From: Bimastos eiseni
Taxonomy: Eukaryota; Annelida; Clitellata; Crassiclitellata; Lumbricidae
Direction: 5' to 3'
DNA length: 64,000 bases
Assembly: GCA_959347315.1 (NCBI GenBank)
Contig: OY365810.1
Span: forward strand, 22,517,906-22,581,905
A program made the translations under genes and the position numbers. The notes beneath the pieces were generated by a model. It ran no database searches, was not told the DNA's origin, and was given only the letters and a program-made list of their open reading frames with translations. Positions 27,067-37,105 of the stretch are shown in pieces (positions within the stretch are counted from its first letter, which is position 1; the number at the start of each line of letters is the position of its first letter).

Positions 27067-27822
27067 TGTCAAAAGAGCGCCCGAATAAAAAGAGCTCCGA
27101 CAAAAGAGCGCCTGACAAACGGGCGCATCTGTATTCATGAAGATAATTCTTCCTATTATGGAAGTTGGATTGATGAAAAGAGTTATGCTTGAATAGAAGC
27201 TGGATTGATGAAAAGGAGTCTATCCAAACAGGAGCTGTATTGGCAACTGCATTGGCACAATTATCAGCATTAATTATTGAGCATTATTAAAAGAATGTTC
27301 ACCGGAAACTAGAGCGATGAGAAGATTAACGCATAAGCTGAAGCTGGATTGAAGTAAAGTATTATGCTTCAGTGCAAGGGGGAATGATGAAAACTTTTCT
27401 GTTCAACGGGAAGCTGTACTGATGCATATAATTCTGTCTAACTAGAGGCCTGATTGATGAAAAAAATGCCGCTCAAATGGAAGCGGGATTGACGAAAAAA
27501 TGTCTGATTAACTAGAAGCTGGATTGCACTATTCCTTTCATCAATCCAGCCTCCATTTAAGAATGATTCTTTTCATACCAATCTTCTGACGGAATTCTTT
27601 TCATCGATCCAGCTTCTAAAATGAAGCAATATGCATTTCATTAATCCAGCTCCCATTTAAGCTAGAATTATTTTCATTAGTCCAGCTTCTATTCCAAATT
27701 GTCTCTGCACTTTTTGTCTGGCGCTCTTTTGCCGGTCGGTCTTTCGTCGGGCGCACTATTGTTGCGGCGCTTTTTTGTCGGCGTTCTTTTGTTAGGCGCT
27801 CTTTTGTCGGGGTGCCCTTTCT
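27067..27822. mobile_element. Foldback element with GACAAAAGAGCGCC ends
   Basis: The left end has GACAAAAGAGCGCC units. The right end has five or six inverted units (GGCGCTCTTTTGTC and variants). The interior contains forward AGAAGCTGGATTGATGAAAAG units in its left half and their reverse complements in the right half, so the whole element can fold on itself. It sits just downstream of the zinc-finger remnant. Confidence 0.65.
27226..27310 (+). repeat. 85-bp perfect direct repeat, copy 1
   Basis: This stretch, from AAACAGGAGCTGTATTGGC to TTCACCGGAAACT, is identical over 85 bp to 28,025-28,109. The flanks differ immediately outside. This copy is inside the foldback element. Confidence 0.95.
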
Positions 27823-28024
27823 AGACATCTGGCTTTTTCGAGGGGTGCAGAACTTTTTGACGCCATATTTGAGGGGCTGTGAATTTTGACGTATAATGAG
27901 GGGAGAGGACTGGGGGTCAAAATTCGTCCAAAATTGAGTGATGTCATTTATGGACGGCCCATTTTCTACTTTATTTCCCTCTTTTCAAAACTATCTAAAG
28001 GCTACTTATACATGACTGTCCTAG

Positions 28025-28109
28025 AAACAGGAGCTGTATTGGCAACTGCATTGGCACAATTATCAGCATTAATTATTGAGCATTATTAAAAGAATGTTCA
28101 CCGGAAACT
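28025..28109 (+). repeat. 85-bp perfect direct repeat, copy 2
   Basis: Identical to 27,226-27,310 although the surrounding sequence is old and unrelated. This copy lies just outside the zinc-finger element but inside the outer hAT-like element. Confidence 0.95.
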
Positions 28110-28399
28110 GGAACTAGACAGTAAAAAATTTGTTTTCTTGATTTAACTGTGGCAAATTGGTCCATGACGTTATCAAACATTTTTTCTCCAATGTTTCTCG
28201 TTCGATGCTAAGAATAGCAAGATCGCTGAGACGATCTTGTTCCACTGAAGCCCCACAAGTACGACAAAATTAGCTTCAATTGGCTGAAGGACCACAGCTT
28301 AAAATTGAAATAGCAATTGTTAAAACAGTTTGCAGTGAAATGCGTAGATTTGGAAAAGCGTCTTGTCGTCACTAAGTGCCCTTAGTGATCACTGATCAG

Positions 28400-28692
28400 T
28401 AAGGCTGTCAAGGGGTACCCGGATACCCCCGAGGCTGACTACCCGGACAATGAAATCGGTTTTCGGGTACCCGAAATTCTGTAAAAATGCGCGATTTTAC
28501 CAGAAATATTCCGTTGGTCATATTCGCTGACTGCCCGGGCAATGAAGTCGGTTCTCTGATAACGACAATCCGTAAAAATGCGAAATTCCCTACATTTCTA
28601 ACAAAATAACCGCGCGGCTGGGTACTCGGGTACCCGACCGCGCGGGTCGAAGTGTACCCGGATCGTGATTTCAACATTTGTTGACAGCCTTA
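28400..28692. mobile_element. hAT-like MITE with perfect 8-bp TSD
   Basis: A 293-bp element with perfect inverted ends TAAGGCTGTCAA. The identical flanking octamer CTGATCAG (28,392-28,399 and 28,693-28,700) fits the hAT target pattern nTnnnnAn. Inside both ends are GGGTACCCG motifs. There is no coding capacity beyond a low-complexity frame, so it is non-autonomous. Confidence 0.9.
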
Positions 28693-29038
28693 CTGATCAG
28701 TGTGGCTCGGGGGCGAAAAAATCATACTTGATAACCTGTTTGTAATGAGCATATTTGGGGGACTTAATTAAATCTTATTAGTTTAGTTGTAATATATTAG
28801 TTTTCATAAAAAAATTAATTGTTTTAATCCTCATTTTGGCGCCCCCTCTAATTTGGGGATATATGACCCCCTTCCCTAGCTACGCCTCTAAGAAAAACAC
28901 TCAAGAGAAATCATAAGAAAGAAAGAAAATAATACAATGAAATGCTGCTGTCTCTCTCTTACGTCTGCTGCTCGTTCCGTTAGGCCTACCAGAAAAAACG
29001 CAGTAGGCCTAAGCCAAGTGACGAATGCCGGGTCTTGT

Positions 29039-29070
29039 CATTGCCTTCTATATACTGACAGGCCGTAATG
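29039..29070 (+). repeat. Left TIR of the P-like transposon
   Basis: 32 bp, starting CATTGCCTTCTATATACTGA. It matches the inverse of 33,077-33,108 except at one base (TTCT versus TCCT). Confidence 0.9.
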
Positions 29071-29885
29071 CTCACTATATTTGGGCGTGAGACGTGTAAG
29101 CATTTGAGGCGATTATCGTTTATTTTTGAATTTTCTCGCGAGTAAACTATAATATCGTTGTAAATTTAATATTAAGTTGTGAGGTTTGTTATCAAGTTTT
29201 ACATCCTTATTATTTGTTAGAACCTATAAATATAAATAATAGAAGTTTGGTTCTATCGTCGTTGTGGATTGATGTCTTTGGGCTACACTTCGAATTACCA
29301 GACGCCCTGCATGTCCCCCTCATATCCTCTGTCGGGCAGGCAAAGCTAAAAACGTGAAAATGTATGTTGTATGTTTCTTGCATGTGCCTATTATTGGAAA
29401 CGAGAATTTGCGTGTGGAGAGTTGGCTTGTAAAAGAAATACGGTTACCCTGTCAACGGCGGTCCCAAATTCTAATTTCAAAGGAGTCTAATCTACATAGT
29501 ATTTTAAAGCAAGACACATCGTGTAATAATTTCATCCATCTAGCTTCTTCTTAGACATGATTCTTTTCATAAAACCTGCTTCTACTTAAGCTAAAACTTA
29601 TTTGTCAGCGTAAAATATAAAACACAGTATTACACAGTATTGTTAAAATTATTATTTAATAATTTAACCGCATGTTATCAGAATGGAGCAATTGATTGCT
29701 TGCTTACTTATAAATGACAAAGAGCCTCAGTTGATTTTCATGTGCAACTTTCCAATGTGACTTCGTTTTGGGTTACTTAGGAGAACTTCTGATTACACAG
29801 TCCGTCAAGCTGTATCCGGCAACCCTCGTAATACTAAAATACATATTCTCACTTTCAGAGGATTTATTTTTCCTGAAGTTGGAGA

Positions 29886-32190
29886 ATCCCTCGTCATTGT
29901 TGTGTAACAGGATGTAGTTTTAACTACAAACGGAAGAATGAGAGATCAGATTGTACGTCAACTTTTAGCATACTCAGTGAATGTAAAGGAAATGAAGAGA
30001 AGTTACAAAACTGGTTGCGACGGATTCCTCGACCAAGAGACAATGTCCCTCTAAATGTCAATACGGTTATCTGCATTAAGCACTTCGCTGAAGAATTTGT
30101 CATTAGAATGGACACTGCTGTGCGTCCTGATGGATCTATACTTAGTGCTCTTCGAAGAATTCCCAAGCATGCGTTTCCATCTATTTTTCTCAACTGTCCA
30201 TCATACTTGTCATCAAAACCTTCCAAGAAGAGAAAGAAACCAGAGGATAGACTTTCTGAGATGCAGGCCAGAGATAATCAGGCAGTACAACAATGGATAA
30301 ATCTGGACAAGATTACATCATTTCAGGAGTTTTGCTTGAACTTTATGAAACATATCCCGCAAACTTCACTATGGAACTTTAAGGTGACAGACAATTGCTT
30401 GTCATGCTATATTCTAGATATATCTGATGTGCCTTGCATTAGAATCAGCATTCGAGTAACTGATGCTATGTCTGTTATCATTTGCTGTGAGGGCTTTAGG
30501 GTTAATAATGATAACTTAGAGTCGGTGATAGGTAATAAAGGAAAACTTGATTCTTATTCCAAATTCACTAGTCTTTTAAGTCATTACCAGGACTAGAAAA
30601 TTGGAAAGGTTACTTTCAAAGGTAAAGTAGAAATGGCTTTAGTTCTGCTGCGTGATATGTTCGAGCAACAATGTTTACTTGTCAGTAGCAGATTTCCTGA
30701 AGATGACGGTGCTGGTGATGCTGATGATGAAGATGGCAGCAACGTTATTAGTAACTTTAAGTACATTCGTGTTCTCAAACATGTTATCCAGCAGTTGGAG
30801 TTATTGCAGCAATGCAAGACTAAATACTGTGGTGATTACTTACACTGGGCATTTCAGACGTTTTCGCTGTCACCTTCTGCATATGGTTTCTTACATGACA
30901 GTTCTCTGATGTTGCCTCACCCGGTTTATTTACACAAACTTTAATCGTGCTTTACTGTTGAACCTGGTACTGAATGTAGTGCTCACATAACTTATCTGAC
31001 AAAGAACTGTCAACTGCTTGAGCCACATGAACGATATGTGACTATGCTGCTTGATGAGATCAATGTTCAGCCTAAAGTTTCATACAAGGGTGGAAACGTT
31101 AAAGGATTTGCTGCAAATTGTGACATGACCCAGGCAACCACTGTCCAACCAATTATGATTTGTTTGTTCTATATTGTCTCAAAGAAAAGATATTGCTGCT
31201 TTAGTGCCTGTTAAGAACTTAACATCACCCTATCTGAAAGACGTAACTATAAATGTCTTAAGAATGATTGAAAAGGCAGGTTTCAGGGTTGTTTGTTTGA
31301 TATCTGAAAATAACAGAGTTAATGGTAATATGTCTAGGATACTATGTGGTGGTTTGTTGCAACCTGACATGCTAGATTCAAATATGCTTAAAAAGGCAAA
31401 GTTCAATGTTTTGAAGCAGTTGCATGAGAATGAAAAGGACAATCTGGTTAAACTTGCACCGTCCTTAGCATATAAGGCATTGCACCCATTAAACACTGAA
31501 TGGCAGTGTACCACTGATGTTGTGTATTTTCAATGAGAAAGTGGTTGCTGCACTTAAATTGCTTTCACAACAACAACTTCCTAATGTCAACAAAACTGCT
31601 GTTGATGAAACACTTGTATTTGTAGATCTAATAGTGTCATTGTGGAAAATGTTAAATGTTGAACATCCTTTCAAAGGTAGAAATCTTTGTACTGAGAAAT
31701 GTGATCCTATACAAAAAGTCGATGACCATCAGTTACTGTATTTTAATAGAGTTATTCAGCAGCTTCAAACATGGGAGGCAATGAGCATTGGCAGTGGGAA
31801 TGGGATGCTTACAAGAGAAACTGCATCTGCTCTGCAGCATACTTTGAAGTCAATGGTTCTTTTAGTCAGATATCTCCTTGAAAGTCTTGACTTTAAATAT
31901 GTTCTTACAGGCAAATTTCAAACTGACATAAATAAAGAAGTCTGTTGCATGTAGAACTTGTGTTGCTGCCTTTATGACAACAGATGTGATGGCAAGTACA
32001 GTTTTTTCTTACTTGGAAGCACTAGACAGAAGAGGTCTGACCTGACCCACACAAGAAATGGTTGATGTTGTAGTGAAAGTTTTCCGTATATTCCAGTGTT
32101 TGGTATCAACAGCTTATGAGCCCAAATTCGTTAGTGCAACAAATCTGAAAAAGATACTTGCTTCTGTATCTATGAAAAGTTTCTGACAGC
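29886..32190 (+). pseudogene. THAP9/P-element-like transposase, inactivated
   Basis: An intact protein of this family cuts and rejoins DNA at P-type transposon ends. The N-terminus is a THAP zinc-binding domain: C-x4-C in HCCVTGCSF (about 29,895-29,915), a central Trp (30,012), C-x2-H in ICIKHF and a closing PSIF (about 30,180). RNase H-like blocks follow: LLDEINVQPKVSYKGG (about 31,047), ALVPVKNL (about 31,200), ENNRVNGNM (about 31,306; relatives usually have D for the first E, from memory), then LVKLAPSLAYKALHPLN, IFNEKVVAALK and YVLTGKFQTD. Defects: the expected start codon reads ATC (29,886-29,888), in-frame stops at 30,594 and 30,942, a frameshift near 31,170 and another near 31,510. The block normally following KFQTD is not recognisable. 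A spliced upstream exon is possible but no donor is evident. Confidence 0.85.
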
Positions 32191-33076
32191 ATTCACTTAC
32201 GCCTAGTGCTTATGATTGTGGTCATCATTTTTCAGACTTTATTCGTGTCATTGCTAGTAAAATGGCCAATATCATGCTTAAAAATTAGTGCAAAAAATTG
32301 AATGATGCAAATACTATCTGTAAAGGAGCAAAGAGTAAAAGTAAGTGAAAATTGTCAATGCTAAAGACTTAATTATTGTAAAAGTTCTACAGCTGTGAAA
32401 TGTTACTGTTGTCCTTAGACTTATGATTATAGAAAAAGAGCAGTCGAGATGTAAGGCAAAGATTGTTTGCATCATGCTCAAAGATGCCAGCACATCATTC
32501 TTTCTCATGCAGTATACCCTCCCTATGTAACAGTGTACTATTTACCATAATAATGAACTGTTTAATCGAAGACCGCCCATAAAAATTTTCACGGTATCTT
32601 AAGGTACAATTTCTGGATTTAATTGAAGGTTCTTAAGAGCTGTTTTACGTGGTACCAGATAAATACAAATAAAAACTACACCATACTAGAGAAAGCTTTA
32701 TCAACTTACTTTGTATTGTTGTGCATTAAATTATTTTGGCTATGGCTTGCAGAAGCGTTGTTCGCAATCAAAGTGTTTAAATCGCTGTAACTAGATTTGC
32801 ATCATTGAAATTTGTTATTAATGAAGTAGCGAATTGCATGCAATAAATGGTTTTGTTCAGCTCTTCTGTAATAATTATTAATTATTGCCCCATATCCGCC
32901 CTATCCAACACTGTCTCTGACTTGACGCAGCGCTCATGAATAAGCTGATGCCCAGTGCGAATTGCGCACTACAAAGTTGGAGCTTATGATCACAATTACA
33001 CACATCTGATATCTGTGTCCATTAATACACTATTCAGGCAAAACTTGGGACAAAACCTGTGACGTCACACAATCAC

Positions 33077-33108
33077 CATTACGGCCTGTCAGTATATAGG
33101 AGGCAATG
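33077..33108 (-). repeat. Right TIR of the P-like transposon
   Basis: Reverse complement of the left repeat with one mismatch; it is followed by the near-identical octamer GGTCCTGT. Confidence 0.9.
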
Positions 33109-33785
33109 GTCCTGTGCCACGTGGGCTCTACTTCTACGTGATATGCAGCCTGGCAACCGGCGACGAGTGGTGAAGTAAGACTTAAAATGCAATTGCTTCC
33201 GCGTGATTTTCAAAACCGACGACGTTTAGCGTTGTTAATTAAGCCTATAGTATAAATGCCAGTGTCACATTCTATTTGCCAAATTATTTCCGCATTGTCT
33301 GTCATGGAAAATAAAAGCGCCTGCTGGGTCACCTGCATATTACTCAGAGGGCTCATGTCATGCATAGGCCTACCTCATTATGCATGAATAACGTAGAATA
33401 CAGCGGACAGTTCGTGAGTGGATACAATTTGGTTTGATCTAAATTCAGCATGTCTCGTGTAGTATTGCAAATTATCATAAGTCATTGTATTATAGGGTCG
33501 GATGTCATAACACCCACCCAAACACACACACTCCACACACAACAGAAATTGCCATTAACAACTGACCGAGATGGACAGTTCAACAGCTACATAACCTGTT
33601 TATTGTATGAGACAGCTGTACTTCAGTAGGACAGTGCTTCCTAGGAATTACGCTAATGGACTATTCATAATGTGAACGAGCGATTTTATAGCGCTATTTC
33701 TTCAAGACATCCACTCAGACACACTCAATCCATTATTTACTACACGCAGTGATATACGAGATATTTCGAGCAACGCCAATTCCAC
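33109..33785. other. No recognisable gene
   Basis: No coding or repeat signature apart from a short CACA-rich patch near 33,520. Confidence 0.4.
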
Positions 33786-34460
33786 TTAAGTAGCGCCATT
33801 TCTCATCTCTTGTCTCGGTGTGCATTGGGTTAAGACGAGCATCTGACAAGTGCCGCATCCAACAGCTGAGCACACAAGTTGGCAACAACCATGACCAGCG
33901 AAAGGCGTTACCAATGGTAACAGTAACCGTGGCGACCGATAATTACCCAACTCGGGAGACGAATGCACCACGGACCCAGACAGTGATAAAGAAGAAGCTG
34001 TGTTACGTACCGGATTGATCCGGCTGGAACCGGTCGAGACCGGTTGGAACTGGAGCAGCGATGAAGGCGACGTTGGCGGCGTAGTAGAAGATCCTGTGGA
34101 GAAGCTGTATCCGGCGTAGACGACGACAGGAAGAGAGAGACAGAGCAGCAGCCGAAGATGATGACGAGTGCAGAGCGGGTGGTCAGCTGCGTCCAATGCT
34201 GGTCACTGCTGTGCGCTGCGTACGAGCTACAACCAACAGCAGTAGCATCAGCAGCTTTTGCGACCACGGTATCGTCGTCGATGGCTGCTGGGGCTGTCAG
34301 CCAATGGAATGGCAGATGCTCAAGTCAACGCCAGGATGCAGAATCTACTAGGGTCTCGCGACAAGTAAAAGACAATCGCAAGGGTTTTGAACATATTTTA
34401 TGGAGATCAGTCTGCATGATGCTCTCCATGCTAACCTTCGTTGCCAGTTTCGCCATCTGA
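33786..34460. other. CpG-rich patch, possible promoter or first exon
   Basis: CpG and GC content are clearly above the surroundings. Long open frames exist on both strands: minus 33,786-34,196 (136 codons) and 33,908-34,267 (119 codons), plus 34,158-34,460 (100 codons). Their Ser/Thr/Pro/Ala-rich composition and mutual overlap argue against translation of any particular one. A donor-like CCGGTACGTAAC occurs on the minus strand near 34,015. The region might be a 5' exon or CpG-rich promoter of a gene on either strand, or simply a GC-rich repeat. Confidence 0.3.
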
Positions 34461-34919
34461 GGAAACACATGAAGTCTAAGAAACAGTTTAAAGGACAAAT
34501 ATGTTGCTATCAAATGGATTTCGGTCAAGTTATTTAGTAAGTAAGCCTTATGCAAAAAATTCAGATAAACATAAATTTATATAGCGTCATTCTATGAAAC
34601 CCTCCAACAGCGCCATCTATCCAAGGCCACAAAGCTACCACCAAAGTGGTTTCAGTGCCTGTGCCGTAATGTGCGCATGACTGAAGGTTACTTGAACGTT
34701 AAAACCAATTGCAAAATGACGATCTGATGGTTTATCAACAATTTGAATGTACACTTTTTCTCCGGTTAACTTATCGTAGGCCTCTATCATTTATTGCATA
34801 CCTCTACTAAGTTTTCAATGAATTGTTCGAGTGAGATTTTTGTCCCCACCGCTTGCTGCTTTGAATAGGAGCAGCACCATTTGAAATTCTAATACACATC
34901 CTTGGCCCAGAGACTCTGA

Positions 34920-35006
34920 ACGTGTGTAGGACATTTGCCTCTGACATTTTCCCCCGGACATTTGCTCCTCCGGACATTTGCCTCCGGACATTTGCCCTTT
35001 GAACAT
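34920..35006 (+). repeat. Solo GGACATTTGCC terminal repeat
   Basis: Five tandem units, including GGACATTTGCTCCTCC and GGACATTTGCCTCC, preceded by GTGTAGGACATTTGCC. No inverted partner is visible within a few kb, so it is probably a solo end. Confidence 0.65.
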
Positions 35007-35619
35007 TCATGTCATCTCTCAGCTTTTGACGTGAATTCATTGGTTGGTTCCACGTTTGTGCTCACGTGAGCCAGCCATTGGTGACTCTTAGCTTACTGTG
35101 CACTGCCTAGCCAATTGTTTTTACGGTCGTTGAAATTACAATTAACATCATGTTGGCTAGCGAGCCTGAGTAGATTTCTAAGAGACGTTACATCAAGTTT
35201 TCATATCATATCCTACTGTGCTAGCCCTTGGTTTAAATATCTAAAATAAGCTACATTCGAGAAGCGAACTGCGATTCGCATGCTTTATAGCACAAGGGCG
35301 TGTGAGACGCAGCATATGCTGTCACTAATGTCGCGAAGCGGTGGAGTTCCCGCACTTCCAAATATAAGTTCAGGGTTGACGAAATTGGGCTCTAGACCTC
35401 GAAGTGCTTAAGCAGGGTTCGTAGGCCTATACCTGAGTTACAAATTGATTTACCTACAGTTTTAGGCTAATGTTCTCTCTCCATAATGGGAACAGAGTTA
35501 CAGAGGTCGATTGAACCACCAAAACCTCAAGACTATGCAGTAACTATAGAAGGATTATGGAACAACTTTCTTTAACTTCCTCGTCCAAACCATCTATGCC
35601 GAGATTCCCTCAAAAAGAC
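35007..35619. other. No recognisable gene
   Basis: Nothing identifiable; one TAGGCCTA motif near 35,421. Confidence 0.45.
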
Positions 35620-35624
35620 CGGTA

Positions 35625-35735
35625 CCAGTGGTAGTTGCAGTTTAACAACACTGTGTGATAACAAAGATCATTAGCGCCGCCCTCCTCCTTTATCCAGGCT
35701 TCGGACTGGCACTGCTTGAGTTCTTGCAGCGGCGG
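35625..35735 (+). repeat. MITE-like repeat, flanking copy 1
   Basis: About 110 bp, from GTGGTAGTTGCAGTTTAAC through GCCCTCCTCCTTTATCCAGG. It recurs in the same orientation at 36,998-37,105. The GCCCTCCTCC...TCCAGGCTT part is also the arm of the MITE at 41.2 kb. Confidence 0.7.
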
Positions 35736-35781
35736 TACCATTCGTATACCTTCCTTTTTTCCTTTAAAACCTGTACCATTC

Positions 35782-36813
35782 GGGTCGAGGACAAAAACCC
35801 CCGGACAAAACCCTCCCAAAGTTGGACATAACCCCCCTAAGAATTTTTGTTACTTTTGTTACTTTTATTACTTAGAAAAGTGTATGAGAAACCTCCGTAA
35901 CATAGCTTCACTCCTTCCTTGGCTGTTTCAGTGAATTCCATTCTAACATCTATCTATGTAACGCCACCTGGACAGTACTTTCCGTTTATATTCGGTCACT
36001 CGGGTATCGTCGTCCAATAGTTAAATAGCAAATAGTTAATTAGTTTCTTGGTCTTTTGATGTCAGTGTATGATATGTGCGCTGAATGCATCTGTGACACG
36101 GCGGGAAACGGACATTTTCCCCCCGGACAAAAACCCTCCCGGACATTTGCCCTCCTCAGACAAAAGCCCCCCGCCCCACGATTTTGGGTAGGACATTTCC
36201 CTCCCCAGACAATTGCTCCACCCCCTAGTGTGAAGTATGAATGGATGATGACAAGTTATATATTTAACTGCCATTATGTAAAATATAAGAAAACAAGCAA
36301 CTAATTATCGTGTCGTATAGGACACAAAGTGAGTCCAGTTCTGAATCTTTATTTATCTTGCTGGATGATCTCAGAATAAAAGCCGTGAAGACGTCAATGT
36401 CGCTTTTGTCAGACGGGGGGGGGGGGGGGCAAATGTCCTACACTTCTTCAGACGCACCAGGTAGGTAAGTGAGTATATGCAGAGCGTTTGTGTATTATCT
36501 GTGACACGACTTCTTACATAAGTTAGACTAATAACAGTCCATGTATCTTTCAGTCACTGATTTTAGTGATTTCTATAGCGTCCATTCTGTCTGGAGTGTC
36601 ACTTGTAATGTTGTGCAGACTTCTTTAGTAGTGTCAGCTATTATGGTAGGGCGTCTAATTAAGTATACAAAGCTGTAATTAGTTCGTCTAAGAAATATAT
36701 GATACAGATACTATTTAGGGCAAGAGAAGGGGTTTGTCCGGGGTTACTGTCCTGCCTAAAACTGGGGGTTTTGTCCGGGGTTTTTATGTTCGGGGTGGTT
36801 TTGTCCTACACCC
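35782..36813. mobile_element. GGACAAAA-type hAT-like element, copy 3
   Basis: Starts GGGTCGAGGACAAAAACCCC and ends TTTTGTCCTACACCC. It is flanked by GTACCATTC (35,773-35,781) and GTACAATTC (36,814-36,822), a near-perfect 8-9-bp duplication. The interior shares long blocks with copies 1 and 2, such as AATAGTTAAATAGCAAATAG. It is interrupted by the smaller element at 36,103-36,443. Confidence 0.85.
36103..36443. mobile_element. GGACATTT-type element nested inside copy 3
   Basis: The left end holds units GGACATTTTCCCCCC, GGACAAAAACCC and GGACATTTGCCC. The right end is the inverse: a 17-base G run followed by CAAATGTCCTACAC. Copies 1 and 2 read straight through this position (GTGACACG...CTT...AGACGC), giving the empty site and fixing the insertion to within a few bases. 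Confidence 0.8.
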
Positions 36814-36997
36814 GTACAATTCGTATACCTTCCTTTAGCTTGATGTCCAGCAATTAACTTATTTACTTATACATATTTCGTTGATTGCCTGTATCAGATG
36901 TGTTAAATTTAAATCACTGATCCGTTATTTTAGTATCACTACTACAGACGATAAAGCTTATAAATTTTTTACTCGAATAGTCAACGACCTCTTAAGC

Positions 36998-37105
36998 GGT
37001 GGTGGTAGTCGCAGTTTAACGACACTGTGTGATAACGAAGACCACTAGCATCGCCCTACTCCTTTATCCAGGCTTGGGGCTGGGACTGGCAAAGTATTCG
37101 GCGGT
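36998..37105 (+). repeat. MITE-like repeat, flanking copy 2
   Basis: Direct-repeat partner of 35,625-35,735, on the other side of element copy 3. It shares GCAGTTTAAC, ACACTGTGTGATAAC and CTCCTTTATCCAGGCTT. Confidence 0.7.

Larger units (their letters stand above)
26533..27960 (+). mobile_element. Zinc-finger-type TIR transposon, interrupted copy
   Basis: The left end includes CATTCATAAATGACTTCACG. The right end includes GATGTCATTTATGGACGGCC, its approximate inverse. The ends match those at 40.1-41.1 kb. It carries a frameshifted C-terminal coding remnant (26,709-26,988) and is split by the foldback element at about 27,067-27,822. Confidence 0.7.
26472..28890. mobile_element. Outer hAT-like element containing three further insertions
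   Basis: The left end CAGAGGCGTAGCTAG (26,472-26,486) is mirrored by CTAGCTACGCCTCTA (28,876-28,890); GGCGCCCCCT lies just inside each end. Flanking octamers AGAACAAG and AGAAAAAC agree at 6 of 8 positions, plausible for an old 8-bp duplication. Inside lie the zinc-finger TIR element (26,533-27,960), itself interrupted by a foldback element, and a separate hAT-like MITE (28,400-28,692). Confidence 0.6.
29039..33108 (+). mobile_element. P-superfamily (THAP9-like) DNA transposon
   Basis: Terminal inverted repeats of 32 bp (29,039-29,070 and 33,077-33,108) begin CATTGCC and end GGCCGTAATG, with one mismatch. P elements likewise have roughly 31-bp inverted repeats starting with CA. The flanking octamers GGTCTTGT (29,031-29,038) and GGTCCTGT (33,108-33,115) match at 7 of 8 positions, fitting the 8-bp duplication of P elements; the right one overlaps the repeat end by one base, so one end base is probably lost. 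Inside is a broken THAP-domain transposase. The full-length ends and mild decay indicate moderate age. Confidence 0.85.

Noticed and set aside
33908..34267. 119-codon minus frame with a hydrophobic stretch
   Set aside because: Overlaps two other frames in the same CpG-rich patch; there is no basis to prefer one.
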